Counted from the stretch's first letter, positions 28,040 to 34,821 are shown. The stretch is DNA of 64,000 nt from Acidobacteriota bacterium (GCA_024653875.1 JANLHE010000192.1:3695-67694), one strand, 5' to 3'. Numbers and translations are program-made. The notes: a model not told the origin generated them from the sequence alone.

Positions 28040-28287
28040 GTCCACGCGACTACAGCCGATTGTTCGGCCGCGCCTTCCTACTGGTGGCACTCGTGGCGTG
28101 GAATGTCCGCAACGTGGCGCAAGGGGAGTTCGGGCTGGCCTTCCTGACCGGCACACTGGTCAGTTGGGTCTGGTGGGCCAACAGCCGATCCGCCGCCCAC
28201 TCGGACGCCCGGTATGCCCGGCACGTCTACGCGCTCGGTGCTGGACTCGGCACGGTGTTCGGCGTGTGGATTGGGGGGCACTGGTGA
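28036..28287 (+). CDS. small multi-pass membrane protein
   Basis: An 83-aa protein from GTG 28036, which overlaps the previous stop. It has three hydrophobic stretches (AFLLVALVAWNV, GLAFLTGTLVSWVWW and YALGAGLGTVFGVWIGGHW) joined by short charged loops. A phage holin-like or superinfection-exclusion protein is possible; the family is unknown. Confidence 0.55.
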   Translation: MSPRDYSRLFGRAFLLVALVAWNVRNVAQGEFGLAFLTGTLVSWVWWANSRSAAHSDARYARHVYALGAGLGTVFGVWIGGHW

Positions 28288-28535
28288 GGCGACTCGCCGC
28301 GTGGCTTCGGCGCGTGGCCGATTGGCTGGATACTGAAACGCATGCTGAAACGATTGTCCCGAACGGGAACGCCGTGCCCGATCTGTGCAGCACGCCCCTG
28401 TCCATTGTCCCGAACGGGATGACCGGGCGGCCTTGCGGTATCCCCGCACAAACACCGCAAACGCCGCACACCCGCGTCAGCGCCTGGGGCGTGGACGACA
28501 CGATACAGGAGCGACATGGCGACCAAACGATCTGA
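28284..28535 (+). CDS. small hypothetical protein with twin IVPNG repeat
   Basis: An 83-aa frame from GTG 28284 in GTGA overlap with the previous stop, overlapping the next gene by 20 bp. It begins VRRLAAWLRRVADWLDTET, an amphipathic basic helix, and then holds two IVPNG copies encoded by a perfect DNA repeat. The coding assignment rests on the overlap chain and remains uncertain. Confidence 0.4.
   Translation: MRRLAAWLRRVADWLDTETHAETIVPNGNAVPDLCSTPLSIVPNGMTGRPCGIPAQTPQTPHTRVSAWGVDDTIQERHGDQTI
28353..28419 (+). repeat. two identical palindromic 16-bp direct repeats
   Basis: ATTGTCCCGAACGGGA occurs at 28353-28368 and 28404-28419, 51 bp apart. Each contains the palindrome TCCCG-AA-CGGGA. The spacing equals 17 codons, so it could be protein-driven, but the palindromy suggests a protein-binding site or paired RNA hairpins just before the metallophosphoesterase gene. 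Confidence 0.5.
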
Positions 28536-29421
28536 TCGTGTGACCACGAAAGTGGGTCGCAAGTGGGCCATGCGCGAACACGCCCGCAACATCCACGTCA
28601 TCACCATCAAGTTGGACCGCGTGGGCGACTCGCAAGCCTGCCTCCTGCAATCCGATGTCCATTGGGACAACCCCCACTGCAAGCAGGACTTGTTCTATCA
28701 GCACCTGGACGAAGCGTTAGCGCGTGACGCCCCGGTGCTGGACAACGGCGACTTCTATTGTGCGATGCAGGGGAAATGGGACAAACGCGCCAACAAAAAC
28801 GACCTCCGGCCGGAGCATCAACGCGCCGACTACCTTGATGCGCTCGTGTCTACGGCGGCGGAAAAACTGAAACCCTATCGCAGCGTCCTGACAGTGCGGG
28901 GTCAGGGCAACCACGAAACTTCCGTGGCGCGACACCATGAGACCAATCTCTGTGAGCGCCTCACGGAGCGCATCAAAGCCTACGGGAACACGCCGGTTGC
29001 GCTGGGGGGCTATTCCGGGTACGTGGTGTTTGTGGTGGAGCTGCACAATGGAACGCGGGTGCCCTTCAAAATGCATTATCTGCACGGGCACGGGGGCGGC
29101 GGGGCCGTGACGCGCGGTGTGATTCAGACGAACCGGCACGCGGTCTATCTGGCCGACGCCGACATCATTTGGACTGGGCATTCACATGACGCTTGGCAGG
29201 TGCCGATTGCCCGCGTGCGTTTAAATCAGGACAACACGAAGATCGTCCACTCGAACCAGTACCACCTCAGCACGCCCGGCTACAAGGAAGAATGGCAGGA
29301 CGGGTACGAGGGCTGGCACGTCGAACGCGGGGCACCGCCGAAACCCACAGGGGCCGCGTGGCTCACGTTCAAGTATGCGTCCACCGCGCACGCCACGTTT
29401 GAGATCACCGAGGCAAAGTAA
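28516..29421 (+). CDS. calcineurin-like metallophosphoesterase
   Basis: A 301-aa protein with the metallophosphoesterase motifs in order: SDVHWD (D-x-H), DNGDFY (GD), GNHE, HGHGGGG and WTGHSHDA (GHxH). The metal ligands expected for a two-metal centre are therefore present. It starts at ATG 28516 with AGGAG upstream (ACAGGAGCGAC). Phage members of this family are often nucleases, phosphodiesterases or DNA-end processing factors; the substrate here is unknown. It lies just before the TnpB insertion, whose right end begins at or within a few bases of this stop. Confidence 0.82.
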   Translation: MATKRSDRVTTKVGRKWAMREHARNIHVITIKLDRVGDSQACLLQSDVHWDNPHCKQDLFYQHLDEALARDAPVLDNGDFYCAMQGKWDKRANKNDLRPEHQRADYLDALVSTAAEKLKPYRSVLTVRGQGNHETSVARHHETNLCERLTERIKAYGNTPVALGGYSGYVVFVVELHNGTRVPFKMHYLHGHGGGGAVTRGVIQTNRHAVYLADADIIWTGHSHDAWQVPIARVRLNQDNTKIVHSNQYHLSTPGYKEEWQDGYEGWHVERGAPPKPTGAAWLTFKYASTAHATFEITEAK

Positions 29422-29454
29422 ACATCTCCACGGCTGAAGCCGGGAGCTTTCCAC

Positions 29455-30543
29455 CTAGGCCGCGAGGCCTGGCAGTTCTGAGGCTGGTTTACAGGCAGCC
29501 TGAGCCCGAGACGCGATGTTCCGGGCGGCGTTGAAATCGGCGGATATGGAGTGGTCGCAATGCAGACAGCGAAATTCGGCTTGGCTCTTTCGGTTGCCCT
29601 TCTCACAGTGGCCGCATTGACTACAGGTGCGACTCGTGTTGCGGGGATCGACGGCGACGACACGCACGCCCGCCAGTGCCGCCTTGTACTCGACGAAGGC
29701 CCTGAGTTGTGCAAAGGCCCAGCCGCCCTGTCGGTTGCGTTGCTTCCGCCGAACCGTGGCCCGCTCGCGGATATGCGTCAAGTCTTCCACGCCGATCCCG
29801 CGCGCCGTGTCTTTGGCGGCCTGAACAATCTGTTTACTGATGCAGTGGTTCTCGTGCCGTCGGAATCTCGACTCCTTCTTTGCGATTCGCTTCAGTTTCT
29901 TTTTTGCTCCCCGCGTGTTCCGTCGTTGCAAGGCGCGTCGTTGCTTCGTGTGCTTCCGCCGGACGCGCTCGACAGCCTCGCCGGTGTGCGTCGTGCCGTC
30001 ACTGTCGGTCGCCAAGTTCACGATGCCAAGATCCACGCCAAGGAAATCAGCGGGTTCAATCGGCGCACCGTCAGGAACAGTAATGCTCGCGTAGAGGTAG
30101 AACTGCCCATCGCGCAGGACCAGATCGACCTGTCCCTTCATGCGGTCAAAGCGTTGCCGTTGGTACTCGCCGTAGATCAAGGGCACCAACTCCCGGCCGT
30201 CCAATGTCAGCAGGCTCACGGTGTCCATGCCTTTGAAGGACATCAAACGTTCGTCATACGTCATCGCGCCATCGGGCCGGAAGACGGGGCAGACCGTCTT
30301 GTCACGGGCGAAGTACTCGACGGCCTTGCCGATGGCGCGCACCGCCATTTGACTCGACAGTCCGAACTTCTCCCGGAGTTGGTAGTACGTCAGCCGATGG
30401 ATGCTCGGTTGACTCCGCAGGCCCGCCTCGAAGCCGACGCGCGCGGCATAGGTGGCGGCGGCGTTGAAGGCGCGCATCGTGGCCCGCAATTGCGCGGCTT
30501 GCTTAGCGGTCGGCAGCAGGCGCAATTGCAAAGTCAGAACCAT
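29455..30543 (-). CDS. tnpB: TnpB RNA-guided nuclease
   Basis: A 362-aa protein starting MVLTLQLRLLPT at 30543, chosen because this is the canonical TnpB N-terminus and a promoter lies just upstream. RuvC-like residues are intact: Asp171 in GVDLGIVNLATD, Glu253 in IGVEDLTHIRE and Asp336 in SADFNAARNIA. The zinc ribbon has CSQC (307/310) and CLHC (326/329). Full length and all key residues suggest an active enzyme. TnpB proteins use a reRNA/omegaRNA transcribed from the 3' end of the gene and the element's right end, which would place the guide toward 29421 and below, inside the phosphoesterase gene. Confidence 0.93.
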   Translation of the reverse strand: MVLTLQLRLLPTAKQAAQLRATMRAFNAAATYAARVGFEAGLRSQPSIHRLTYYQLREKFGLSSQMAVRAIGKAVEYFARDKTVCPVFRPDGAMTYDERLMSFKGMDTVSLLTLDGRELVPLIYGEYQRQRFDRMKGQVDLVLRDGQFYLYASITVPDGAPIEPADFLGVDLGIVNLATDSDGTTHTGEAVERVRRKHTKQRRALQRRNTRGAKKKLKRIAKKESRFRRHENHCISKQIVQAAKDTARGIGVEDLTHIRERATVRRKQRNRQGGWAFAQLRAFVEYKAALAGVRVVAVDPRNTSRTCSQCGHCEKGNRKSQAEFRCLHCDHSISADFNAARNIASRAQAACKPASELPGLAA

Positions 30544-30549
30544 ACGGAT

Positions 30550-30579
30550 ATTGTAGGACTTATACTGTCCGTAAGTCAA
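30550..30579 (-). promoter_or_regulatory. sigma70-like promoter of tnpB
   Basis: On the minus strand TTGACT (-35), an 18-bp spacer and TACAAT (-10) lie directly before the tnpB ATG. The predicted transcription start falls at or within a base or two of the ATG, implying a leaderless mRNA. A small inverted repeat GACTTA/TAAGTC covers the spacer. Confidence 0.65.
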
Positions 30580-30647
30580 CCCACCGACCGAGAGGGGCGA
30601 CTCTCCTCCCCACAGCTTAAGCTGGGGGTTTCCGTGTCGTCCATGCG

Positions 30648-31055
30648 ATGAGAATCCACGCGCAGCGACGGTCGCACGACTGCGGCGTGGCGGCATTGGC
30701 GTCGTTCATCGGGACTGCCTACGAGGACGCCTATGTGGCAGCAGCAGCGGCGTCTCCGCGCTTCCTGCAACGGCAAGGGTTGACCATCAAGGAACTGCTG
30801 CGAATGTCAGCGGCCTTCGGGCGGCCCTTGGTGCAGCTCCATTGGCGCAAGGTGGACGTGGATGAGCATGTCGGGATTCTCGGGGTGAACTGGCACAAGT
30901 CCCAATGGAAGCGGCACGGGGCCACGGGGCATTGGGTGATTCTGCGGGCCGGCACCATCATCGATCCTTCGGGGCCGTCGTTTGACGACGCCACCGACTA
31001 CCTGGTGACAAACAAGGGCCGCGTGGGGACGCTGCTCATGGAGGCCATGCGATGA
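30648..31055 (+). CDS. C39-like papain-fold cysteine peptidase
   Basis: A 135-aa protein with the peptidase C39-like order: Cys12 in HDCGVAALA, His95 in TGHWVILRAG and Asp106 in IDPSGP, forming a likely Cys-His-Asp triad. It has no signal peptide or substrate transporter. It is compact, like phage and plasmid stand-alone C39-like proteins. Its start is close to the TnpB left end, so its original promoter or leader may have been displaced. It may cleave a phage protein or peptide. Its stop overlaps the next ATG. Confidence 0.7.
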   Translation: MRIHAQRRSHDCGVAALASFIGTAYEDAYVAAAAASPRFLQRQGLTIKELLRMSAAFGRPLVQLHWRKVDVDEHVGILGVNWHKSQWKRHGATGHWVILRAGTIIDPSGPSFDDATDYLVTNKGRVGTLLMEAMR

Positions 31056-31252
31056 AGGCAAAGGAATATCCAGCACTGGTAGACGCGCTCGACAGCGGCA
31101 TCTTGTTTGGCCTCTCGCGGGCCGACAAACACGCCTCGGACCCGCTGACAGAAGCCCAGCGCGACCGCGTGGCGGAACACGTCAACCGCGAAGTGCTGAA
31201 TGCGATCTGCGAACGGTTCGACTTTGAGGATCAGCACGACGAAACCCCCTGA
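31052..31252 (+). CDS. small hypothetical protein
   Basis: A 66-aa acidic protein (MKAKEYPALVDALDSGILFG) with mixed helix and no recognised motif. It overlaps the peptidase gene by ATGA. Its stop codon lies inside the stem-loop of the terminator that ends this rightward operon. Confidence 0.6.
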   Translation: MKAKEYPALVDALDSGILFGLSRADKHASDPLTEAQRDRVAEHVNREVLNAICERFDFEDQHDETP

Positions 31253-31266
31253 GACGGGGGGCTTTG
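31242..31266 (+). terminator. Rho-independent-like terminator
   Basis: AAACCCCC-TGAGAC-GGGGGGCTTTG forms a GC-rich hairpin followed by a short T-run. It overlaps the stop of the preceding gene and ends the late/lysis rightward run before the control region. Confidence 0.65.
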
Positions 31267-31588
31267 TGATACAGCCGGCGGTATCACTCGTGCGACGTGA
31301 TAGGGCCGACGATATCAATGTCACGTTTGTGGACGGAAAAACATAGCAGTTTTTGCGTCAAGTCTGACACGAATAATACCCACTTTTTGTGTCAGGAGTT
31401 TAGGATTCTCGCCTGTTCATTATTAATGAACAGGGCCACGTTTGTGGGGTGATTCGGGCCGCCCAACGCGCCGTATGAGTGCGGGGCCGCTCTGCCTGGG
31501 TAATACCGGGCACACCCCATTCCCGATGATTGACGCAGCACGATTCCCGATTACAGGGTTTGTAATACCGACTACGGAGAGTGACGTA
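31253..31588 (+). promoter_or_regulatory. noncoding control region with palindromes
   Basis: This AT-richer 336-bp stretch has no convincing gene. It contains the inverted repeat CTGACAC (31364-31370) / GTGTCAG (31389-31395), the near-perfect 23-bp palindrome at 31412-31434, two copies of ACGTTTGTGG (31323-31332 and 31438-31447), and three TAATACC words (31374, 31501, 31563). GGAGAG lies before the ATG at 31589. The density of symmetric elements suggests regulator binding or a noncoding RNA. Confidence 0.45.
31412..31434. repeat. 23-bp palindrome (11-bp arms, 1-bp centre)
   Basis: The left arm CCTGTTCATTA is followed by T and then the exact reverse complement TAATGAACAGG. The one-base centre argues for a dimeric DNA-binding protein operator rather than a plain terminator, although an RNA hairpin with a wider loop is possible. 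Confidence 0.7.
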
Positions 31589-31897
31589 ATGGCAGCGAGC
31601 GAAGGCGATCCGGGATTCCTCAAGGCGCTTGATGAACTGAGGGAACTCCATAAAAGCAAGGGCGGCGACTATGCCGATAAGGCAGACCCGCTGCGCAATT
31701 ACGCCGTGAGCGCCACGGACAACGGCCTCCCCGCATGGCGGGCGGCACAGGTGCGTCTGAGCGAGAAGTACCACCGCTTGGTGAACCTGACCCTAGACGG
31801 CCGCGCGCCCAATCACGAAAGCGTGGACGACACGCTCATGGACCTGGCCGCGCTGGCGCTGATCGTGCGGTCGCTGCGGACGCGAGAATCCCGCTAA
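31589..31897 (+). CDS. DUF1599/Nmad1-like protein
   Basis: A 102-aa protein from ATG 31589 (GGAGAG upstream). The pattern KSKGGDYADKADPLRNYA, RLSEKYHRLVNL and ESVDDTLMDLAALALI matches the small all-alpha DUF1599/nucleotide-modification-associated family, which has conserved Lys, Asp-Tyr, Glu-Lys and ESxxDTLxDLA residues. Such proteins occur with phage nucleotide metabolism or base modification genes. Here it stands alone in the attachment region, so a substrate cannot be proposed. Confidence 0.65.
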   Translation: MAASEGDPGFLKALDELRELHKSKGGDYADKADPLRNYAVSATDNGLPAWRAAQVRLSEKYHRLVNLTLDGRAPNHESVDDTLMDLAALALIVRSLRTRESR

Positions 31898-32297
31898 CGT
31901 CCGATTGGCGGGGCGCTAGGGCTGCTACCGTGCCATTGGTGACACTGTGTGAACTATTCGGAATTGCCGAAGGGTTGCCCGCGCGAGATTGGGATCGTAG
32001 TCCTGCTACGATACAGGTGGTTCGTCTAAACCTTAAGGAGTCCGCGTGTCCTAAACTGGAGTCCTCGGCTGTAACTGACTGTTAACACATGGCTTCTGGT
32101 GAGGCCTCTCGCTTCACACGGCGGTGGTCGCAGGTTCGAGTCCTGCAGCGCCCACCAACCAATCACTCCAATTCACTCAATAAATAAGGTGATTCCGCTC
32201 GGCGGCGTCGCGTCGTGTGCGTGTGAAATCGTTTTGTAACGCTTTCGCATGTCTCATAATTGCTCAATGTTTCTCATTGTGTGCCGGACCGGTCGTC
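31898..32297 (+). other. attachment-site region without clear genes
   Basis: These 400 bp contain the hairpin ATCGTAG-TCCTG-CTACGAT (31994-32012), the tRNA-derived attP core, and short direct repeats just after it (CAATCACT, CAATTCACT) that could be integrase arm sites. A 51-codon frame from GTG 31930 to a stop near 32082 is open but has no supporting features. Confidence 0.5.
32112..32157 (+). other. putative attP core: 3' half of a tRNA-Val(CAC) gene
   Basis: The 46 bp parse exactly as tRNA positions 31-76: anticodon loop TTCACAC, 3' anticodon stem GGCGG, variable TGGTC, T-arm GCAGG-TTCGAGT-CCTGC, acceptor AGCGCCC, A73 and encoded CCA. The 5' half is absent, and the upstream bases cannot pair with GGCGG beyond one position. 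Identity beginning at the anticodon loop is the classic signature of phage integration into a tRNA gene, which is restored on integration. It lies 140 bp from the integrase stop. Confidence 0.85.
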
Positions 32298-33533
32298 CTA
32301 AAATGTCGTCCTCGTGCGGTGCCGCCGGCGCGCCAAGCACGCGGCACAGTGGCGATACTTGGCCTGCGCCGTGATCGGGACCCGGCAACTCGCGCGCCAG
32401 CACTGGCCTGGAGACCACGGAACCCCGGCGCGCTGGGCCGGCAGGACTGGGCCGGCGGCGGCCGGCGCCGCGGGGAAGGTCTGCCCGAGGCGCGCGCCTT
32501 TCTGCTCGAGCGCACGTTGCATGGCGCGCATGACGTACCGCTCGGTCGTCTGGCGGTTCCCGTGGCGCATCAGGGCCTTCGCCAGGTCGAGATCGTCGGT
32601 GAGGTCGAAGACAACCGTGCCGAAGGAGTGGCGCAGGTCGTAGGGCCGCACAGGGGCCGTCACGCCGGCGCGGCGCGCGGCCAGCGTGAAGGACTTGTAG
32701 AGCGAGGACCGACTGAACGGCCCCCAACACTTCAAGCGGGCGAACTCGCGGAAGGCGTCCACGGCGGCCGGCATCAAGGGCAGCACGCCGCCAGGCACCC
32801 CGGCGCCCTTCTGCCGCCGCGGGAGGCGAATCAGACCCCGCTCGAGGTCCACGTCAGCCGACGTCAAGTGGACCAACTGGGCGGGCGGCAGGCCGGAGTA
32901 GGCCAGGACCCGGACCCGCGCCTTGGTTTGGGATCCGCGCGGCCGCGTCTGCCCGTGCACAGGGCGTCCCACGTCGGGCATGTGCGCGATAATGCGCTCG
33001 ATCGTGGGGTAGTCCAGGTCCCGGGCGACCGGGTCGGGCTCGCGGATTTCATCGACATCCCGCACCGGATTGGGCGCCCGCTTGCCGTCGAGGACGGTCC
33101 AGAGGTTGCTGAGGGCCCGCAGCCGCTTGTTGATGGTGCCGGGGCCAACCGGCCGGGGATCGTGGGCACTCCGAGGGGCGATCGCCCAGCGGTCCCGTGC
33201 CTCGCGGATATCGATCGGCCGAATGGCGTCCCGCGGCCGCGTGCCGAAGAGGGCAATCCATCGGGTGATGTCGGCCACGCGCTGGGCGTACGTAGGCATC
33301 GTTTGGACCGCGCGCAGGTAGCGCCGGGCGTCGCCTTCGAATGTGCCCTGGTTGGCCCGTTGCTTCCGCGTGATCCGCAGGTGCGCCTGTTGATCCGCGC
33401 GCCAGGCGACCATGACGGACATGGGCGTGTGCAGTGGAAAGGTCTGTTTGAAAGGCGTGAGTCCACGGCCTCGAGAGACGACGGCCCGCCAGCCAGCGCC
33501 GTACCGGTAGATGCCGCGGGCGCCTGTGGGCAT
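32298..33533 (-). CDS. int: tyrosine-family site-specific integrase
   Basis: A 411-aa reverse-strand protein. After an N-terminal arm-binding/core-binding part (residues 1-170), the catalytic domain shows Lys242 (RRQKGAG), the YDLR301 box, His324 (LMRHGN) and nucleophile Tyr333 (TERYV). The usual first catalytic Arg in GLR is replaced by GLPP at 214-217, and the HxxR His is Tyr298. The C-terminus adds a Cys4 zinc-finger-like motif (C378, C383, C396, C399). I recall similar GLPP variants in metagenomic integrases. The start overlaps the lipoprotein stop (TAATG), so it belongs to the lysogeny operon, beside attP. Confidence 0.9.
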   Translation of the reverse strand: MPTGARGIYRYGAGWRAVVSRGRGLTPFKQTFPLHTPMSVMVAWRADQQAHLRITRKQRANQGTFEGDARRYLRAVQTMPTYAQRVADITRWIALFGTRPRDAIRPIDIREARDRWAIAPRSAHDPRPVGPGTINKRLRALSNLWTVLDGKRAPNPVRDVDEIREPDPVARDLDYPTIERIIAHMPDVGRPVHGQTRPRGSQTKARVRVLAYSGLPPAQLVHLTSADVDLERGLIRLPRRQKGAGVPGGVLPLMPAAVDAFREFARLKCWGPFSRSSLYKSFTLAARRAGVTAPVRPYDLRHSFGTVVFDLTDDLDLAKALMRHGNRQTTERYVMRAMQRALEQKGARLGQTFPAAPAAAGPVLPAQRAGVPWSPGQCWRASCRVPITAQAKYRHCAACLARRRHRTRTTF

Positions 33534-34057
33534 TACTTCGTCATCGTGAACGTGTGGTTCACCGTCACAATGCCTAAGCCATTTGTGCGCTCATCCCGTC
33601 GGAACACGTTCCAGCTTTCGCCGACGGTCCCGGTCATGGCGGACCCGTTGACCGTCGCGGTCACGCTCCGCGCGAAGAGGATTACGTCGCGCTGTTGGCC
33701 ATTGCAGGTGGCCTGGTAGCCGCCCGGTTCACACGTGGCGACATTGAGACTGATCGTGCCGTCGCCCGCCGTGCCGGTGTAGGTGCAGCTTTGCCCGGTG
33801 TTTTGTGACCCAGCCGTCGCGGCCAAGGTGGCGCCCGTCTGCGTGAGGGCCAGGGTGTAGCGGTCCGATCCCCCGTTGGACTGCTGGAACAACGCCAAGC
33901 ACTCGCCGCCGGTGACGCTCACCTGCGTGACGTTGCCCGTCCAGACGCCTGCGACCTGCGAGATGGTCGGCGTGGGCGCCGCAGGGCTGCCGCCACCACC
34001 GCACCCGAGGGCCGCAGGGAACACGACGAGGAGAAGCGCGATCGTGCGTTTCATCAT
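33533..34057 (-). CDS. surface lipoprotein carried in lysogeny operon (moron)
   Basis: A 174-aa protein with a lipoprotein signal (MMKRTIALLLVVFPAALGC) whose lipobox ALGC sets Cys19 as the lipidated residue. A Gly/Pro/Thr linker follows, then a beta-rich domain (VAGVWTGNVTQVSVTGG ... WNVFRRDE) resembling the small host lipoproteins I associate with Acidobacteriota. AAAGGAG precedes the start. It lies between repressor and integrase in the same orientation and should be expressed from the prophage. A lysogenic-conversion role such as phage exclusion or surface change is inferred. Confidence 0.75.
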   Translation of the reverse strand: MMKRTIALLLVVFPAALGCGGGGSPAAPTPTISQVAGVWTGNVTQVSVTGGECLALFQQSNGGSDRYTLALTQTGATLAATAGSQNTGQSCTYTGTAGDGTISLNVATCEPGGYQATCNGQQRDVILFARSVTATVNGSAMTGTVGESWNVFRRDERTNGLGIVTVNHTFTMTK

Positions 34058-34149
34058 CCAGTCTCCTTTAAAAACTGATCCAGTAAGCGATTCACGATTT
34101 CAGCCAAGACGCTGTTCCTCTGCGTGAGGGCCTCGAGCTTCGCGTGCAT
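34054..34149 (-). CDS. possible 31-aa coupling peptide
   Basis: The frame MHAKLEALTQRNSVLAEIVN... encodes an amphipathic helix. It overlaps the repressor 3' end by 50 bp and the lipoprotein start (ATGATGA). It may be a translational coupling ORF between the two genes, or a chance frame. Confidence 0.3.
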   Translation of the reverse strand: MHAKLEALTQRNSVLAEIVNRLLDQFLKETG

Positions 34150-34750
34150 GGCTTTCGATGAGGAGGCCGAGTTGGATGCAGGCTTCCCGTAGCACGCGAA
34201 CGTCGTGTTCGAGGGTGGTAATTCTGTCGGCGTCGGAACGAGTCTGATCGTGCGATGGCTCACCGTTGGCGCCCTCCTGGATATTGCGCGCAAGGGAGGC
34301 CACCGGTGCAAGGGTTGATCTGTCTGCTGGGGAGGTGCCATAGGGGTGCCCGTCCTGGGTGTCGTCGTGCGGTGACGTGGACGACAAAGCAGACAGCATG
34401 ACTGTGACAGCCGCAGTCGCACGTGCCTCGACCTGATGTTGCACGTGGGCGTGATAGTCCGGATATGCCCGGATCAAGATGTCATCGACCGTTACGCGCA
34501 ACGCGACGGCCACCGCCATCAGGTTGGGAAGCGCGAGGGCGCCGCGCCGGTCGTTTTCCCAGTCACTGATGATCTGCGATTTCCGGCCCAACGCCTTTGC
34601 CAGTTTCACTTGCGTGGGGAAGCCTGCCTCTTTCCGCAGTTCAGCGATGACCTCCCCTAGCGTCGGCACCCCCAGAGGATAGGTCTTGGAAAAAAAAGTC
34701 GCAAGGGCGTAAATGCTTGATTCGCTAGAGGTTACGTGCGTTGCCTTCAT
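34100..34750 (-). CDS. CI-like repressor with N-terminal XRE helix-turn-helix
   Basis: A 216-aa protein. Residues about 30-90 form an XRE-type HTH (TLGEVIAELRKEAGFPTQVKLAKALGRKSQIISDWEN). The middle is low complexity, and the C-terminal about 50 residues form a coiled coil (ITTLEHDVRVLREACIQLGLLIE) likely to dimerise it. There is no Ser-Lys peptidase signature of LexA/CI autocleavage, so induction may work differently. It is divergent from the cro-like gene across a 71-bp operator region and heads the repressor-lipoprotein-integrase operon. Confidence 0.82.
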   Translation of the reverse strand: MKATHVTSSESSIYALATFFSKTYPLGVPTLGEVIAELRKEAGFPTQVKLAKALGRKSQIISDWENDRRGALALPNLMAVAVALRVTVDDILIRAYPDYHAHVQHQVEARATAAVTVMLSALSSTSPHDDTQDGHPYGTSPADRSTLAPVASLARNIQEGANGEPSHDQTRSDADRITTLEHDVRVLREACIQLGLLIESHAREARGPHAEEQRLG

Positions 34751-34821
34751 GGGCGCCCCAAAGGTGACTGAAAAAGACGTTGACGCATAACGTGATAGCG
34801 CGTATAACAGGAAAAGACGTT
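34751..34821. promoter_or_regulatory. divergent operator region between repressor and cro
   Basis: The 71 bp carry a strong rightward promoter plus repeated ACGTT words. AAAAGACGTT appears twice (34772-34781 and 34813-34822), and CATAACGT (34786-34793) mirrors ACGTTATG (34817-34824). These repeats flank and overlap the -35/-10 boxes and the cro start, as expected for shared repressor/Cro operators. Confidence 0.75.
34780..34808 (+). promoter_or_regulatory. rightward early promoter (PR-like)
   Basis: TTGACG (34780-34785), a 17-bp spacer and TATAAC (34803-34808) are close to the sigma70 consensus and lie 14 bp before the cro ATG. The promoter is embedded in the ACGTT repeats, so CI/Cro control is expected. 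Confidence 0.8.

Larger units (their letters stand above)
29422..30640 (-). mobile_element. IS200/IS605-type TnpB-only element (IS1341-like)
   Basis: The element carries tnpB on the minus strand and no tnpA, so it would need a TnpA supplied elsewhere. Both ends hold subterminal hairpins with the same design, including an unpaired A in the stem: at 29426-29446 CTCC-[A]-CGGCT-GA-AGCCG-GGAG, and at 30608-30628 CCCC-[A]-CAGCT-TA-AGCTG-GGGG. Imperfect hairpins with an unpaired base are typical of IS200/IS605 ends recognised by TnpA. Exact borders cannot be set without an empty-site relative; insertion lies between the phosphoesterase stop and the start of the peptidase gene. Confidence 0.8.

Noticed and set aside
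29551..30651. 366-codon + strand frame opposite tnpB
   Set aside because: The minus strand encodes a complete TnpB with catalytic residues; the + frame is its antisense shadow.
31374..31569. Three TAATACC words, the last reading TAATACCGACTACGGAGAG, similar to a T7-type promoter
   Set aside because: Flanks differ between copies, the match lacks the CACTATA core, and no phage RNA polymerase gene is seen in the window.
32112..32157. A functional tRNA-Val gene
   Set aside because: The 5' half (acceptor, D-arm, anticodon stem 5' side) is missing nearby; a GGGCGCT at about 31913 is too far upstream to be the acceptor strand.
32217..33719. 500-codon + strand frame opposite the integrase
   Set aside because: Integrase motifs are clear on the minus strand; the + frame is Arg/Pro/Gly-biased without motifs.
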